A stretch of 64,000 bases of DNA from Osmia lignaria lignaria (taxonomy: Eukaryota; Arthropoda; Insecta; Hymenoptera; Megachilidae): contig NC_135041.1 in the NCBI RefSeq assembly GCF_051020975.1, positions 8,010,256 to 8,074,255 on the forward strand, in the 5' to 3' direction. The translations under genes were made by a program, and so were the position numbers. Shown here one piece after another: positions 26,234 through 38,222 of the stretch (its first letter is position 1; each line of letters starts with the position of its first letter). Below the pieces are notes generated by a model. The model was given only the letters and a program-made list of their open reading frames with translations. It was not told where the DNA came from and searched no databases.

Positions 26234-28615
26234 GACCAGGGTTTGTGACAAACTGCACAACGTGGAACTTTCTGCGGCCTAGCGTGAGATGGTAGACCGG
26301 CCGAAACTGCTCGAATAAAAGCGATAAAGATAGACACCGAAGGGTGAAAACCATTTACGAACAAAATTTTAAGTAAATATTAAAAATTTAAACGTTCACA
26401 GCATTGCTTCCTATAAACCCGTGTAAACTGTTCATCCCTTTTCTCACTTCAACCCCTGAATTTCGGTATACGAAATGGAAAGGGGGTATTTAAAGGTCTG
26501 GTTTGCCTTCGAATGGTCTGGTTCTTTCAAATTGCTTCATCGCCTCTATACAGAGAAATTGAAAGATCCGATTCGTGAATTTATGTGTTTGGCCTGTTAA
26601 TTCAATCCCAAATGGCAGGTGAATCTCTTTCATTAATGCTGACGAATTTAACAAATAATTTCATTTCAAAAGTTATTTATTTATTCTTTAAAAAATTCTT
26701 GCTTTTAGTTATTCTTTAAAAAAAGAGATCCCCAATTTCCTCTGCAAGTGACACTTCGAAACGCTAATATATCCATCCACGGATGGTTCAATGGTACCCA
26801 TCCTTACATTTCCAGTCCAGTCGCGTGGTACTCTTGGTATCTCCGAACCGTGAAGCGAAATCGTGGATCCGGTAAATCTCTTCCGGATCAGCCAGATGCA
26901 CAGACAGTATATTTATTTCCGTATCGGATCACATTGTCAATTAATCCGCGAACCCGTGCCATCGATCGGATCGCCCGTTGCGTAAAGGGATGCACCTATA
27001 AAAGATCTCAAACGATCCGCGTTCCTTTTCCTTTCAGTCGTCGTGCTTTAAAAGCACGCACAAGTGTGCTCAATCTGGCACGATGCACTGTTGCAAAGCG
27101 TGCATTCGCGGACAGAAAAAAAAAGGAAAGAGAGAAAAAAAAAATGAACGGTGGCGCAAAGGAACGAATGGAAAAGAGGGCATCGCGTGGGTGGCGGTGG
27201 TGATGGGTGGTGTTCGCGGTGTTGGACCAGCAACGAAAATGGAGAAGGGGGCATAAGTAAAGGTGAGAGAAAGATAGGTGGATCAGGGTAACGAGCAAGT
27301 AGACGAGGAAAACCTCGTTGGTATAAGGTTCAGGGTGGTTTGATAACGCAAAGGGGATTGCGCACGTGGGCGGCAGAAAAAGAGAGGGGTGGAAACTGTG
27401 GTCGGGTGCAGTCTTGTATATAAAACATTCAAAAGGCTGTTTTTATTTCGGTGCGATTCAATGCATTCTATAGCGAAGACTTGCCTGCCTGGTTGCCCGG
27501 ATGTGCCCCTGCTACACTCTCCTACCCCCTTCTTTTCCTCTACCTGCTACCATCGCGTTAACCCTCCTACCCTGCCGCTTCTTTTGCTACATCGGTTGCC
27601 GCCGCATCTCCTACCTTTCACCCTTCTGCCAGTCAAGCCCGTTTCCTGTCTGCATTTCAAATTGATGGATTTACCAAGGAGAGATGCAGAAACAGAGAGA
27701 TGGAAAGAGACAAAAGGAGAAAAACGAGAGAAACGTTTACGTTAGCGACCGTTAGCCTACCTGTGCCTTTCTATTTAAACTGTTTTCATACGAATACTAT
27801 ATATATATTTTTTTTTTCATCTCTGCTACCGCTAACATGCCAGAGCACTAGCTACGCAACGAACGAACATTTGGCATAGTAGGTTTTCGTATCGCGACCC
27901 AGAATTCCCGTAACCCACGACAAACGTGGACGGGATGTTGGATGTCCGTTTCAAGATCTACTGACAAATACAAATGTGCGTATGCGAGGATCGTTTCAAT
28001 CCTGTTGGACTACGGAGATGTTTGAAATTCATTTTCACAAATGTACGTGGTGTTTATAAAAATTCTTTTTTAAAAAAGAATCATTTATCTTCCCATAATT
28101 TCATTCGGTTAATTAAAAAATTTATTGAATATATCGATGCTTTGCATAATTTGTTAATTAAAATTTTTTATTTAGAAATGTTAATTACTCTAATACGTAC
28201 GTATGTACTGGTCGAGTTTTCAAAATAGAATTTCTCGATAAAAAAGTATTTTTATTCTCTGTATGATTGATGTAAATTAAATAAAGTTGAAAATTGAATT
28301 AATTGAATGCAAATAAATAAAACGAACGTCTGTTCCATATGAAGCTATAAATATTGGTTGTTAAATAAAATCCTGATGCTAGAGACATCATTTACTTTGG
28401 ACATTTTTACCAGCAGCTTTAAAAGGCGCATTTTAGGGGTAAACGAGGTCACCTGCCGGCATCGTGAATCCAGGCTTAACGTTAAAAAAGAAAGCACGTT
28501 TGTCTCTTTCATCGATTTTCCTACTTTTGTATCTTTGCTACGTTTCCTACAATTCAATTTAACATTGCATCACAGTGAACTTTCGATTAATCACGAAAAT
28601 TTGCCCAAGAAACTG

Positions 28616-29192
28616 ATTAAATTAATTATTATACCTAAGAATCCAAATCTACACCCAAATTTTAGCACTTAATCGACTAAGATTAAAATTATAACAATTT
28701 TTCTTAATCTGTTGGCTTTTAAGCACGAGCCTTCCACGTTCTTTTTACTTCTCTCGCGTCTAGAGCTCGATTGAAACTTACGAAGCAGCCGGATATAACG
28801 TAAAACCGTTCGTTCAAAGCCGAACAAAGCGACCCATCGTCGGTCTACCTTCGTGTGGGTTAATAATGGAATTATGAATCGCGTCGCGGCTAAACTTAAT
28901 GCGATTTCCCTGTAAACCCCACCGTAAGCTCTGTGGCCGATCAATGCAAGCGTTATAAGACTCTGAAATATATATTTTATACGGCTTCCTCGTATCGTCA
29001 TTACATTTGAACAATTCGTCTACCGATTGTTTTTCGATAAATTAAAAATACAGTGAAAATACTTAATAATAATCGACAAATCGTGCTTAAAAGCCAACGA
29101 ATTAAGAAAAATTGTTAGTAATTTTAATCTTAGTCGATTAATTGCTAAAATTCGGGTGTAAATTGTCCCTTAGGTATAATAATTAATTTAAT
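28616..29192. repeat. Long inverted repeat (foldback): arms of about 112 bp around a 352-bp spacer
   Basis: The left arm is 28616-28728 and the right arm 29081-29192. The arms are reverse complements at about 90% of positions by eye, with one 2-nt and one 1-nt gap. Shared blocks include ATTAAATTAATTATTATACC at the outer end, a TTAATCGACTAAGATTAAAA block in the middle and TTGGCTTTTAAGCACGA at the inner end. The spacer (28729-29080) is GC-richer with no supported gene. Read as RNA from either strand, the arms would form a long nearly perfect hairpin. It could be a foldback transposon, an inverted duplication, or a hairpin-RNA source of siRNA; no target-site duplication was identified. Confidence 0.85.
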
Positions 29193-31419
29193 TAGTATCA
29201 TTCGAAAATTATATATGAATGATGTACTATATTTAAATCAATTTATCAGGTGTCTAAGATGAAATACGTCCTAAAAAAACGAAGGTACATAATACAATGT
29301 CCATGTGAGCGACGTTTGGAGGTTAAGGTGACCCGGTGACTGTAACTGGCAGTCTAAAGTATAGCTCACAATGTTCGCCAAGGCGGGGAACAGACACACG
29401 GTGGCAGTTAGAGGCACGTGATCAGCATGCTAGATGGTCCCACATATTCTGTCTAACCGAGAAACCTTCTTCCCTCGTTCACCGTTTTCCACTACTCCCT
29501 TCACGTCCCAACGGATACCCCCTCGTCGGTGGCACGCTCTCGTCTGAAACCCCCGTCGCTGGCAACGAGTTACTAGCTTCCATCGTACCATCTTCTAACC
29601 AGACTCAATTCAGCCTCTATATAACGTTCCGCTTGCTTCTCCTTATCTTGTTCACTGAGAAATCACGCACGGCGCCGCTTGAAATTCTCGTGTCCAGGCC
29701 AATCGAGGGGCCATGACCACGAACAAGCTTTAATTAAGGCGACACTGCAGGACACCCGGTCTACTCCATCGAATTCAGACGAGCCTGCTCGATCAATGCG
29801 AACAGATAGACTAGATTGAAGTCTTCCAACTATGCTAGATGTGAAAAGAACGACCATGATACCCTCAATCCTGTTTCCTATTATGTGGTTAGGTCCTTTG
29901 GGAACAATATCTCCATTGATAAATTTAATTTTTAATGAATTTTTTTTCATGTAGCCATATTAGAATGAAAGCAAAAGTGAATTTAGAAATAGGAAAATTT
30001 CTATAAAATTTTGAATACTATGCCGAGGAACGCATTTATCTTGCTACATTGGAAAAACTAAAATCTGTTCATTATCGTCGCCAGGAAAATACTGCCGGTA
30101 CGTGAATGCCGCAAGGAAGAAGAAAGTTATCTCTATGTGTAGTTTGTTTGAAATAGTACTACTTTTGTCAAAGCTGGTCTATTTTCGGTTATGCCAGTAA
30201 TGTGAAAGACGTGATTTATCCAAAATCTCGTAATCCTATTTATAAAGTACAAAAGTGGTGTCTTATGAATCCGAATATGTTTGATCTAATATTTTCCCCC
30301 TTCATGATGAAAGATGGTAATCAAAATAAAATTTTTCAAAGTATAAAACTCATAATAATAATTTACAAAACATTTTCATATTCAACTTATACTTTAAAGC
30401 AAAGTTATTTGAAGCTCAAGTAGTAATAACTACGTAAGACGTAATAACAAGTAGAACAGATCAATGGTTTGTCAGACATTGTACATTTAGAGTTGATAAA
30501 ACTGTTAATGTTAATTTTCCTGATGTTAAATCCCAATAGCTTCTAATGTTGAATATTCCAAAGTTGATATTGGTGTGAATATTTAATATGAAGATTTAAT
30601 ATGGCCCTCCCTTGAGATTAAAAATTGTCTGTTAGGATCACGAAGACGATGCATCCCGTTCGTCACCTCACAGGTCATCCTGACATAACAAAGTGGAATA
30701 ACTATCCTGTGGGACGGCCGCAAGGGAAGGTCAGCGTCATCCCGACTTTCTTCGGACGGGAAAATAAATTCGTGTCAAGACAAATAAGCGCACTCGACGT
30801 CTTCGCCCCTGCCTATCCGCTTGTCCGCCTAGCTGCTACGCTTTCCGGCCCCCTTTTTACTATCTCCATCTTCGGCATCTCTTTTCCTTTCCTGGATACA
30901 CGCTCTTCTCCATCCTCTTTTTCTGACCTTTCTCATCCCAAGAGATGCATCTCCAGCCACCCCCGGTGTCTTCATTCACCGTTTCTTCGACTCCTTCGCG
31001 TCACCAACCCTCTCTTCCGTTCATCCCTCTACTTTCTTTTTTTTCTCAACGATTTCGACTTTCTTTCTATCCTTTAGTCGCCCCCTTACGATCTAAGCAA
31101 TTCAGGGTCTCGTGTGCTCTTTTTTCCTTATCTTTTCTTTCTGATTTTTTTTTTCTTCTTTCCTTCTTGCATCAGTCGTAGGTACTCCTCGCCCTACTTT
31201 TACCCTCCCGCCAATATTTGCTCTCATCTTTCGGCTTATTGGCGACTGCAAGGTGCAGCCGGCAAAGTCAGTTTCCGGTTGGGTATTGGCTTGGTGCTCT
31301 TCTGGAATCGACGCTAAGCTAAGTTAGCCTGATTTGTGCAAACTCAAGTCCCTTTCCTTTACCTTACCTGTTCACTTCTCTATCTCTATCCCGCCTTCTT
31401 CGATTCCGTCGTCTTCGTG

Positions 31420-31445
31420 CCCCCCCCCCCCCCCCCCCCCCCCCC
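31420..31445 (+). repeat. Uninterrupted run of 26 C (26 G on the minus strand)
   Basis: A pure homopolymer following the pyrimidine-rich block at 30840-31180. On the minus strand, the inferred sense of the TIAR intron, this is G26 and could form stable quadruplex structures in DNA or nascent RNA. Exact length may be affected by sequencing or assembly error. Confidence 0.9.
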
Positions 31446-32222
31446 TCTAGTTTCACGACTGGTCGATCTTTACTCTCAATCTTACTGCTGTTCGTTCGGG
31501 ATTTCGCATTCATCGACTATGGTTAATTACGATATTGCTCCCGAGACGCTGATGGCCCCGGTTCCACCCTCCTCTCTGCTCGACCTCTCTCTGTTTCTAT
31601 CTTCTTATTCAGGGTAAAGATCTTCGCGAGGAATCTTTGCACTTTGTGTTTGCACGACCCCCTACATCGACCAGAAACTTTAGATGTTTCTGGGAACTTT
31701 CTTCAAACGGAATTTTTTACGGTAATACGCATTTTCATATTTTGTCTGCCCCTTGCTCTTTCCAGGCCTCCGCGTTCCTCTTTCGTTTATTGTACATTAT
31801 GTATGCTCTCTGTTTGATGAAATGGCAATCATTTTGAGACAATGGAATAGCAAGTATCTCTACTCCTTGTTTTCTTGCATAGAAAATGTTCATAGTGTGT
31901 TCCATTAATTTTAACATCAATAACTAATTACTTTATTAGAGAGTATTAAAATGTGATATTGTGTATTATTTAAAAATTAAGTCACGATCTTGATTCATTT
32001 TCTCAAAAAATTTCAATATTAAAAGAAATTGATTCTATTATTATATTAATAAAAATTTCATAGTAGCATCAAACGTATTTGTTTCAATCTTAAACAATAC
32101 ACCTTTCAACTTCTATTTCACTGTTGAATAGAAAACATAGGAAAATAGCCATTTACGGCATGAAAAAGACAACAACCCATATCCGTTGTTATTGCATTTT
32201 TATCCTCCATTTTGATCGTGCA

Positions 32223-32245
32223 ACGAAAGTGCAGTACACTTTCGT
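32223..32245. repeat. Hairpin, 9-bp stem and 5-nt loop
   Basis: Arms ACGAAAGTG and CACTTTCGT around CAGTA. Confidence 0.65.
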
Positions 32246-35200
32246 GTAACATGTTTTTTCCTTGCAATAGTAGAATGTAGTGCGTATTTGCGTAACATAT
32301 GTTTTTTATTACCATCGCTACAAAAAACCTTTCTACCAAAAGTGAAATAAAAACAAACTTCGCAGTTCGCTTGTGTGTGTGTTTTTCATTCGAACTAACC
32401 GGAAAAGTTTTCCCTTACATTATTTATTCTTTGTAACAAAAAATACAATTCGATTACTTTGAACCGGTCCATCGGTAGGAAACCTTTTAATCCTCGGGAT
32501 CACGAAGTGCTTCCTACGAAGGTAGTCGCAGTTATTATTATTTGCGAATATTCTTATAGAGAATTTTCGTTTTAAAAAATTTTTAACACTTATTTAATTT
32601 TGAAAAAAAGACTGGGAAACACTGGTTCCATTCATCGAATACTTTTCATCGATTCTTTTCTCACTATGTTATTCCCCTTTTCATTCAGTGTTTGCCATGG
32701 CGGCACGATCTTTGGCCCATTCGAAAGAGGTACTTTGGTCGTTTCTTCAAAAATTCGATTGGAACCGTTCGATCGGTCTCCTTTTTCTCGATAATATCCA
32801 CCTATTCCGATACCTACGAATACATATATCCAGCAGAATCGAACGTTCTAGATGTCTGCTGAGTAAGACGGAACGGTGGCTCACGATTTTCTCTCGAAAC
32901 GGAACGCAGAATCCAATCTTACTCTTCGACTCTCCTGTCTTCCTTTTCTAACCGTTTCTTTCGCGGTAACGACTACGAACAGAGCTCCTTTTACCACAAT
33001 CGGTGATATGTTTCAATAAAAGCCGAAGTTGTGTTTTATAGCATCCGTGAGAAACAATAGAAAGGTTTTTCGGCTGGGGTGGAGAAAGAGAATTAAAATA
33101 GAACGGTGCTTTCTTGGTGACCGTTTGCATGCCAGTTCAAAGCAAATCGATGAAACGAAATATTTTCTCTTCACTGGGAATCAAAGTTATTTTTCAAACT
33201 TTTATTTTCCATAAGAACGATGCTTAAGGAAAATGAGGTGGATTTTTCGAAGGAAAGATTGAATTAAAACAATCGTGACTGGGTAACGTTTCGATCCTAG
33301 TTTTCAGGTAGTTCTTGAACTTTATTAATTGTATATTTAATAGGAAAACTTGTCGAATAAAATGATTTTCTGTTGATTCAATATTATAAAAAAAAAAAGA
33401 ATCATTCTCGTATTCTTTTTATTTTCTAGGCAGTTTGTATAGATGATAGGAAAAATAATGTATGCAGATTTGAATTCAACGACACGTAGCCAGACTAGGT
33501 CAATTCACCTCCTTTTCCCAGTTTCCCGTGCCCATCCACATTGGCCCTCACCGAAAAATCAGGAAAGTGTACTTGGCGAGGGGTGAGCATTGCACGATTT
33601 AACTCGAAATCCGTCCTGCCCCTTCAGGCAGTGGCCAGAGTGTAATGATGTGAGAAATTGTACTCCGATATGCAATATCGATGGGCGGGCAAAGAAGCCA
33701 ATATCCATGCCATGATACAACCGTGTACGGTGAATTCTATGTACACGATGGTGATATGTGTGCTGCTCTGTTTCCACAGCTTTGCATATTTCACGGTCTT
33801 CTGGCTACTTTGAATTACCGAACGAAAATTGTATTAGCTTTGAAACACTTTTGCACGAATTGAAAATTAATTTTCACCCCCTTTCCATTATCATTTTCCA
33901 AATCTTGAACTACTCGTTACGAAAGTCTTTAATTTAATTTTAATTTAACTACCATTGTAGACATTTGGGTTCAAAATTTCGAATAATTATTACAAAATGA
34001 AAGTAGTTATTTTTCGCGTGATGCTAACTAATTAAGAATTGAAATTACCTAAGATTTTCACTAAAGTGCATCGTTTTTATTGAGAAAGTATGTTCCAAGC
34101 ATATATGAATGACTTGGCACAGTAAGGAAAGCAACGAAAACATTTCTCCTTGGAACTGAGAATATTATTTCTCATTCGAAGGGAAAGTTAGGTTGAGAAA
34201 CACTGCATAGTTAAACCCTCAACGGGAAGAGGAGCGGTAGGTGGGCCACGAAGAGGAAACGGTCGCCATTTCCTGGTGACGCGAAGACTCCCAACCCAAT
34301 CCTGAACCATCAACCCCGAACGAGTACAGTCTCACTTGTGGCGATCTATTCTCTGAATATTTTTATAACATGAACGTGGTTTCTTTTGGAAAAGAAAATA
34401 TTAATACGAGCATCATTCAATAATTAACTTTAGCGATTTAGCGATGTAGCAAATAAATATAAAAATAAAAACTACATTAACATTAAATAAACGTTCTTTT
34501 ATTTGTCGATATGTTGTTTCCTGATGTATCTAAATTTTTTCAATTTTCACCGTACTGTGCATAATTTGTTTAACGATGCCAAAACGTGGCTGTAAATGTG
34601 TTTAAACTGACTGAGTCTATATCAACCGATTTATCTTCGCGTTAGCAATCTATGCAACGCAATGGTATGAAACGTTAATGAGTTTATTTGTAGCGGTTCA
34701 ACATGTGTATCAATTAATACCAGCCAAAACACCGGCTGAAATATAAATATACTATTCGCCACCGATTCGATATAGTGGACGTACAATTAATGTTTGACGT
34801 GCCCATTGTGAGCAGAATAATGTATGCAAATGCTGAAAGTTGTATAGCATTCAGCGAACGGTACACCGTGTACGCCACAGGTGATTCATTTAATTCTTTC
34901 TCAGTTTATGAAACACAGTCCTTTATTCAGGATCGAATATTATATCACACTGGCTCTATTCCCCGAATTTTCGTTATTTTTATATAGTATCTGGGTTAAA
35001 GGAAAGGGATTTAAATGATGTTTCTGCCTGGGTGAGTAACGGTAAAGGCCTGTGACGAAAAGGGTTTAGTTGGTCGAATGTTAACCCCCTATGTACTCGT
35101 GTAACTTTGAAAGTAACGTACGAAATTTTTGTTGAAAATTCAATAGCTTCTCTTTGATATTCTTCACTATCCGTCACTGTGATTTATATTTAATGAAACA

Positions 35201-36213
35201 AAGTTTTTAACTTTTCTATTGCAGATACTATACCGTGAAAACTATATTCTGTATATTTCAACAATTACCAGAAATTTGTTCTTCAGTTTAATTAAAAACA
35301 AATAATTCATTTTTGTTCGATAAATTCTTCTTAAATTCACTTCGTATAAACAGTTTAGATTAGTTATTTGATCATAAAAATCGTCCGCAGGCCGGAGGGT
35401 TAATTATAGAAAGCTGCAATTATATTAAATTCATTATCCATTGTTTGGGCCTGCCCCATTTCGCTTCAAAATTAAACGAAGTGTATCTTTCTCACTTAAT
35501 TAAAGTTGCGCCTCTGATAAACGCCATGGGCCACCGTTGGCACACGCAGCACGGAACATGTTAATAAATGAAACATCACTTCATCTCGTGCACCTCTTAA
35601 TTTCTCGAATAAAGTTTTTATAAAATTCATTAATTTCATAATAGACTGTACACATTTGCAAAACTGTAAGAAATGCTATCGTTTCCTTTCAAAATTAATC
35701 ACACTAAATAAATAACTGAAAGTTAGAAAGTAAGGCAAGAAATATTGAAATTAGTACAAAGCGGAAAACGTATTCTCTTGTGAATAGGGTAGCTGTAATT
35801 ATATTTTTTTCATCTGAAATTAAACAATTTTTACTCACATTACTTTGTATATTTAATTACAAAGTAAGTGCTTTGTTTCTAGAAAAAGTAATTATTTCGT
35901 GAACCGTGTAGTCAGACTTGAAAATTAATATTCCAGTCGCAGAATAAAATTGTTCATTACAATATCGTCGATGGGTAAGGATAAAATTAAATTCACAAAT
36001 AGTTTTATCCACAGAGCTAATTAAATACATACACGTATTGAAAGTGTTAATAAACAAATTGTGTAGAGAAAGAGATCTGAACATTATGAATTGCCAAATT
36101 AATTGAATCTCCCAAACTCAATTCTTTTAACAATACAATAATATAAACAATTATTGCATATAATAAAAAAAAGTAATTAAAAACTACTTTAACTCTTTGT
36201 GACAGCGCCGTAT

Positions 36214-36540
36214 TTCAAAAAAATTTGTTTTCATTCCCTGCTACCTACTTTAGAAACAGCACTATCACGAAATGCAGTAATTCAGTGATCGAGGTAGACG
36301 ATAAATCAGACCACCAGTAGTAAGACGGGAATTGTAATTCATTCGTCACCCGAATTACACAAATATGTGCACTCACGTCCCAAAAAATATATTTCCATTC
36401 CCTGATACCTAGCTTGAAACCGACAACGTCAGAAAACGTAGAAATTCAGTGATCGTGATAGACGATAAAACCGACCGCTCAGCGGTAAGACGAGAATTGT
36501 TATTCGTTCCTCATCGGATCAACGAAACGAAAGCACAACA
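36214..36540. repeat. Diverged tandem duplication, two copies with a period of about 164 bp
   Basis: Copy A (about 36214-36377) and copy B (about 36378-36540) share ordered blocks at a constant offset of 164-165: CATTCCCTG (36232 and 36396), TTCAGTGATCG (36281 and 36445), TAGACGATAAA (about 36295 and 36459), GTAAGACG followed by GAATTGT (36320 and 36485). Divergence between blocks shows the duplication is not recent. No third copy was noticed in the window. Confidence 0.85.
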
Positions 36541-37032
36541 AGTGACATAGCAATTCCGATGGGTGAATTTGAAATCGTCGAGCGGCAAACGGTTCGCAGG
36601 CTAGGTCGTTTCATCGTGGCCGAAGGTAAAGCAACGCTGAAAATAAATTATGCACGCACTTCGCGTACGAATGCGCACGGTTGGTTGGTCGGTGCTTTTC
36701 ACGGGAAACGGCTTAACCGAGGGGAAAGGGTGGCCAGAGTAGGGTGGGCATGAAAACAGAGAAGGCCAGTTGACGAGGAACCGGAGGGGTGAAAGAGCGA
36801 GAAAGACGACAAGGGGGTGAAAGAGGGTGGATGGGCGGTTCGTGTGGAATGGGCGGTAGCAGAGGACTGTAGGAAACTGAAACGTGGCCAAATCGAAATT
36901 AACTCGCGCGTAATAAAGCCGCGACTGAAATATTAATTATCTGAAAATTAGTTGGATATGGGTCACCAGACGGTGAGTTATGCGGCTTGTACGTGCGACC
37001 CTGTGTACGTGTATGTGTGTGTGTACCAGCCG

Positions 37033-37310
37033 TAAATACGTAAAACGCGAGCATCCTCGTGATTCTTTTTTTTTTTAACCCTCTGTAGACCGGAAACGGT
37101 CCCGCTCCGCCCATCTCGAGCCCGGGCTTCTGACTTTCCCGCTGAAAATCCATTGGTCGATCCATTTACTATGCACGCTGTGCTCAGCCTTAAACGCGTA
37201 GAGCTGTGTACCCATTGGCTTTCAATTGCTGGCTGGATTTAAAAATATGTATTTGATTTTTGTTACCGTGTTGTTCTGAGATTAACATACAATGAATTTT
37301 TGTTTGATGG
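37033..37310. repeat. Duplicated element, copy X (full: both halves present)
   Basis: The first half (37033-37151) matches 37703-37816: both run from TAAATACGTAAAAC, through CCGGAAACGG, CCGCCCATCTC and AGCCCGGG, to GCTGAAAATC. The second half (37152-37310) matches 39159-39315, sharing ATTGGTCGATCCATTTACTA, TGCACG and TTAAACGCGTA and ending in ACAATGAATTT. On the minus strand the first half is open in the same frame as copy Y. It contains an 11-T run (37065-37076 region). Probably one repetitive element, with copy X the most complete; ends are not defined by terminal repeats. Confidence 0.8.
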
Positions 37311-37644
37311 ATGAGAAAGGGAAAAAGATATTAGCTGCAATAGGTCGAAGAAATATTGGCACACATTTCTTTTGTGGTAGTTGTGATTTCTTTAGAAGCT
37401 TGAGAACTGAAATATTGAGTTAAGAAGTATGCTAAGTGTGACTTTACTGTTAACTTAAGAACTGCAATATTATCATAATTAAACTCCTAGTTTCATCGTG
37501 ATCACATTTTGAATACAATAATTGAAATATTGCATCGTCCAATTTTAAATACAGGACACACAATTTCATTGTAATAATTATAACATCATGATTATATTGT
37601 GAACTTAAATAATTAATAATTAATGACCTATGGGTCCTTAGGTG

Positions 37645-37667
37645 ATATATATATATATATATATATA
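37645..37667. repeat. (AT)n microsatellite
   Basis: Eleven and a half uninterrupted AT units between GGTG and ACTCG, directly left of element copy Y. Confidence 0.95.
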
Positions 37668-37702
37668 ACTCGTTTGTATGACGTACCATTTCAGCGCTTG
37701 TT

Positions 37703-37816
37703 ATAAATACGTAAAACGGGGACATCCCTATGGTCCTCTTTTCCTGTCCATAAACCGGAAACGGACCCATTCCGCCCATCTCTAGCCCGGGTTCCTGACT
37801 TTCCAGCTGAAAATCG
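37703..37816. repeat. Duplicated element, copy Y (first half only)
   Basis: Homologous to 37033-37151. On the minus strand both copies keep an open frame encoding PGLEMGG, one variable residue, then GPFPVY and later FYVF, with a 6-nt length difference that preserves the frame. An AT microsatellite (37645-37667) sits just left of it. Whether the peptide is ever made is unknown; the frame here continues into low-complexity AT-rich DNA, which argues against a real gene. Confidence 0.8.
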
Positions 37817-38115
37817 GTGTCGCGCCTCACCGCATCGCCACGATACAAACTTTCTCGCGCCGAGGAGGACATTTACCACTGGTTCCTTCACCTCAACCCT
37901 CCGTTCAATCCCCGCATCCCTCTGCACGCGCCTATTCTCTCCTAACTTTATCAAAGTCGTTTCCAGGCAGCTGGGTTTTGCACGAACCGTGCCGGTTTGT
38001 CCGCAACGATTCAATCCGTCCGATGGATTTCACCGCAGCCAAAGAAAAATGCTCAACAGCGACCGGTTGAGTTACGATCTTCCCTCTCCATTTTTTTCTC
38101 CATTTTTTTTTTTAG

Positions 38116-38222
38116 AGGTTGATTTCGTTGGGTCACCGGACGAGGTCGAAGGTGAACTCGTTCCGGAAGAACGCGTTCCCGTGTTATCCAGATTAACTCG
38201 TCACTCTTCCGGCCCTATGTGA
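38116..38222 (+). other. Exon-like segment, plus strand, unknown product
   Basis: Preceded by a strong polypyrimidine tract ending TTTTTTTTTTTAG (AG at 38114-38115). After two bases, 34 codons are open to TGA; the peptide starts VDFVGSPDEVEGELVPEERV and is acidic, then basic. Codon content looks protein-like. No upstream plus-strand exon was identified, and the region just left belongs to repeat copy Y, so a chance open frame is likely. Confidence 0.15.

Larger units (their letters stand above)
18801..28615. other. Non-coding intronic DNA with several CpG-rich islands
   Basis: CpG-rich islands are visible at about 19000-19560, 20100-21150, 22560-22880, 23280-23880, 24180-24620, 25860-26350 and 26740-27760. 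Between them the DNA is AT-rich. Several 100-150 codon open frames in the islands are reading-frame shadows of GC content: they lack family resemblance and often overlap an equally long frame on the other strand (for example 24755-25094). Confidence 0.5.
29193..36213. other. Non-coding intronic DNA, including a pyrimidine-rich block
   Basis: From about 30840 to 31180 the plus strand is strongly C/T-rich (purine-rich on the inferred transcribed strand), leading to the poly-C run at 31420. 29290-29850, 33480-33800 and 34200-34340 are CpG-rich. The remainder is AT-rich. No exon is supported. Confidence 0.5.

Noticed and set aside
26748..27203. 151-codon plus-strand frame
   Set aside because: Lies in a CpG-rich island; Arg/Lys-rich end comes from a purine tract; no domain.
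30625..31077. 150-codon plus-strand frame
   Set aside because: Ser/Phe/Leu/Pro-rich because the DNA is a pyrimidine tract; no protein signature.
36559..36753. 64-codon plus-strand frame starting MGEFEIVERQTVRRLGRFIV
   Set aside because: Protein-like start and a donor-like GGTAAAG inside, but no acceptor, partner exon or family; sits in a GC-rich island.
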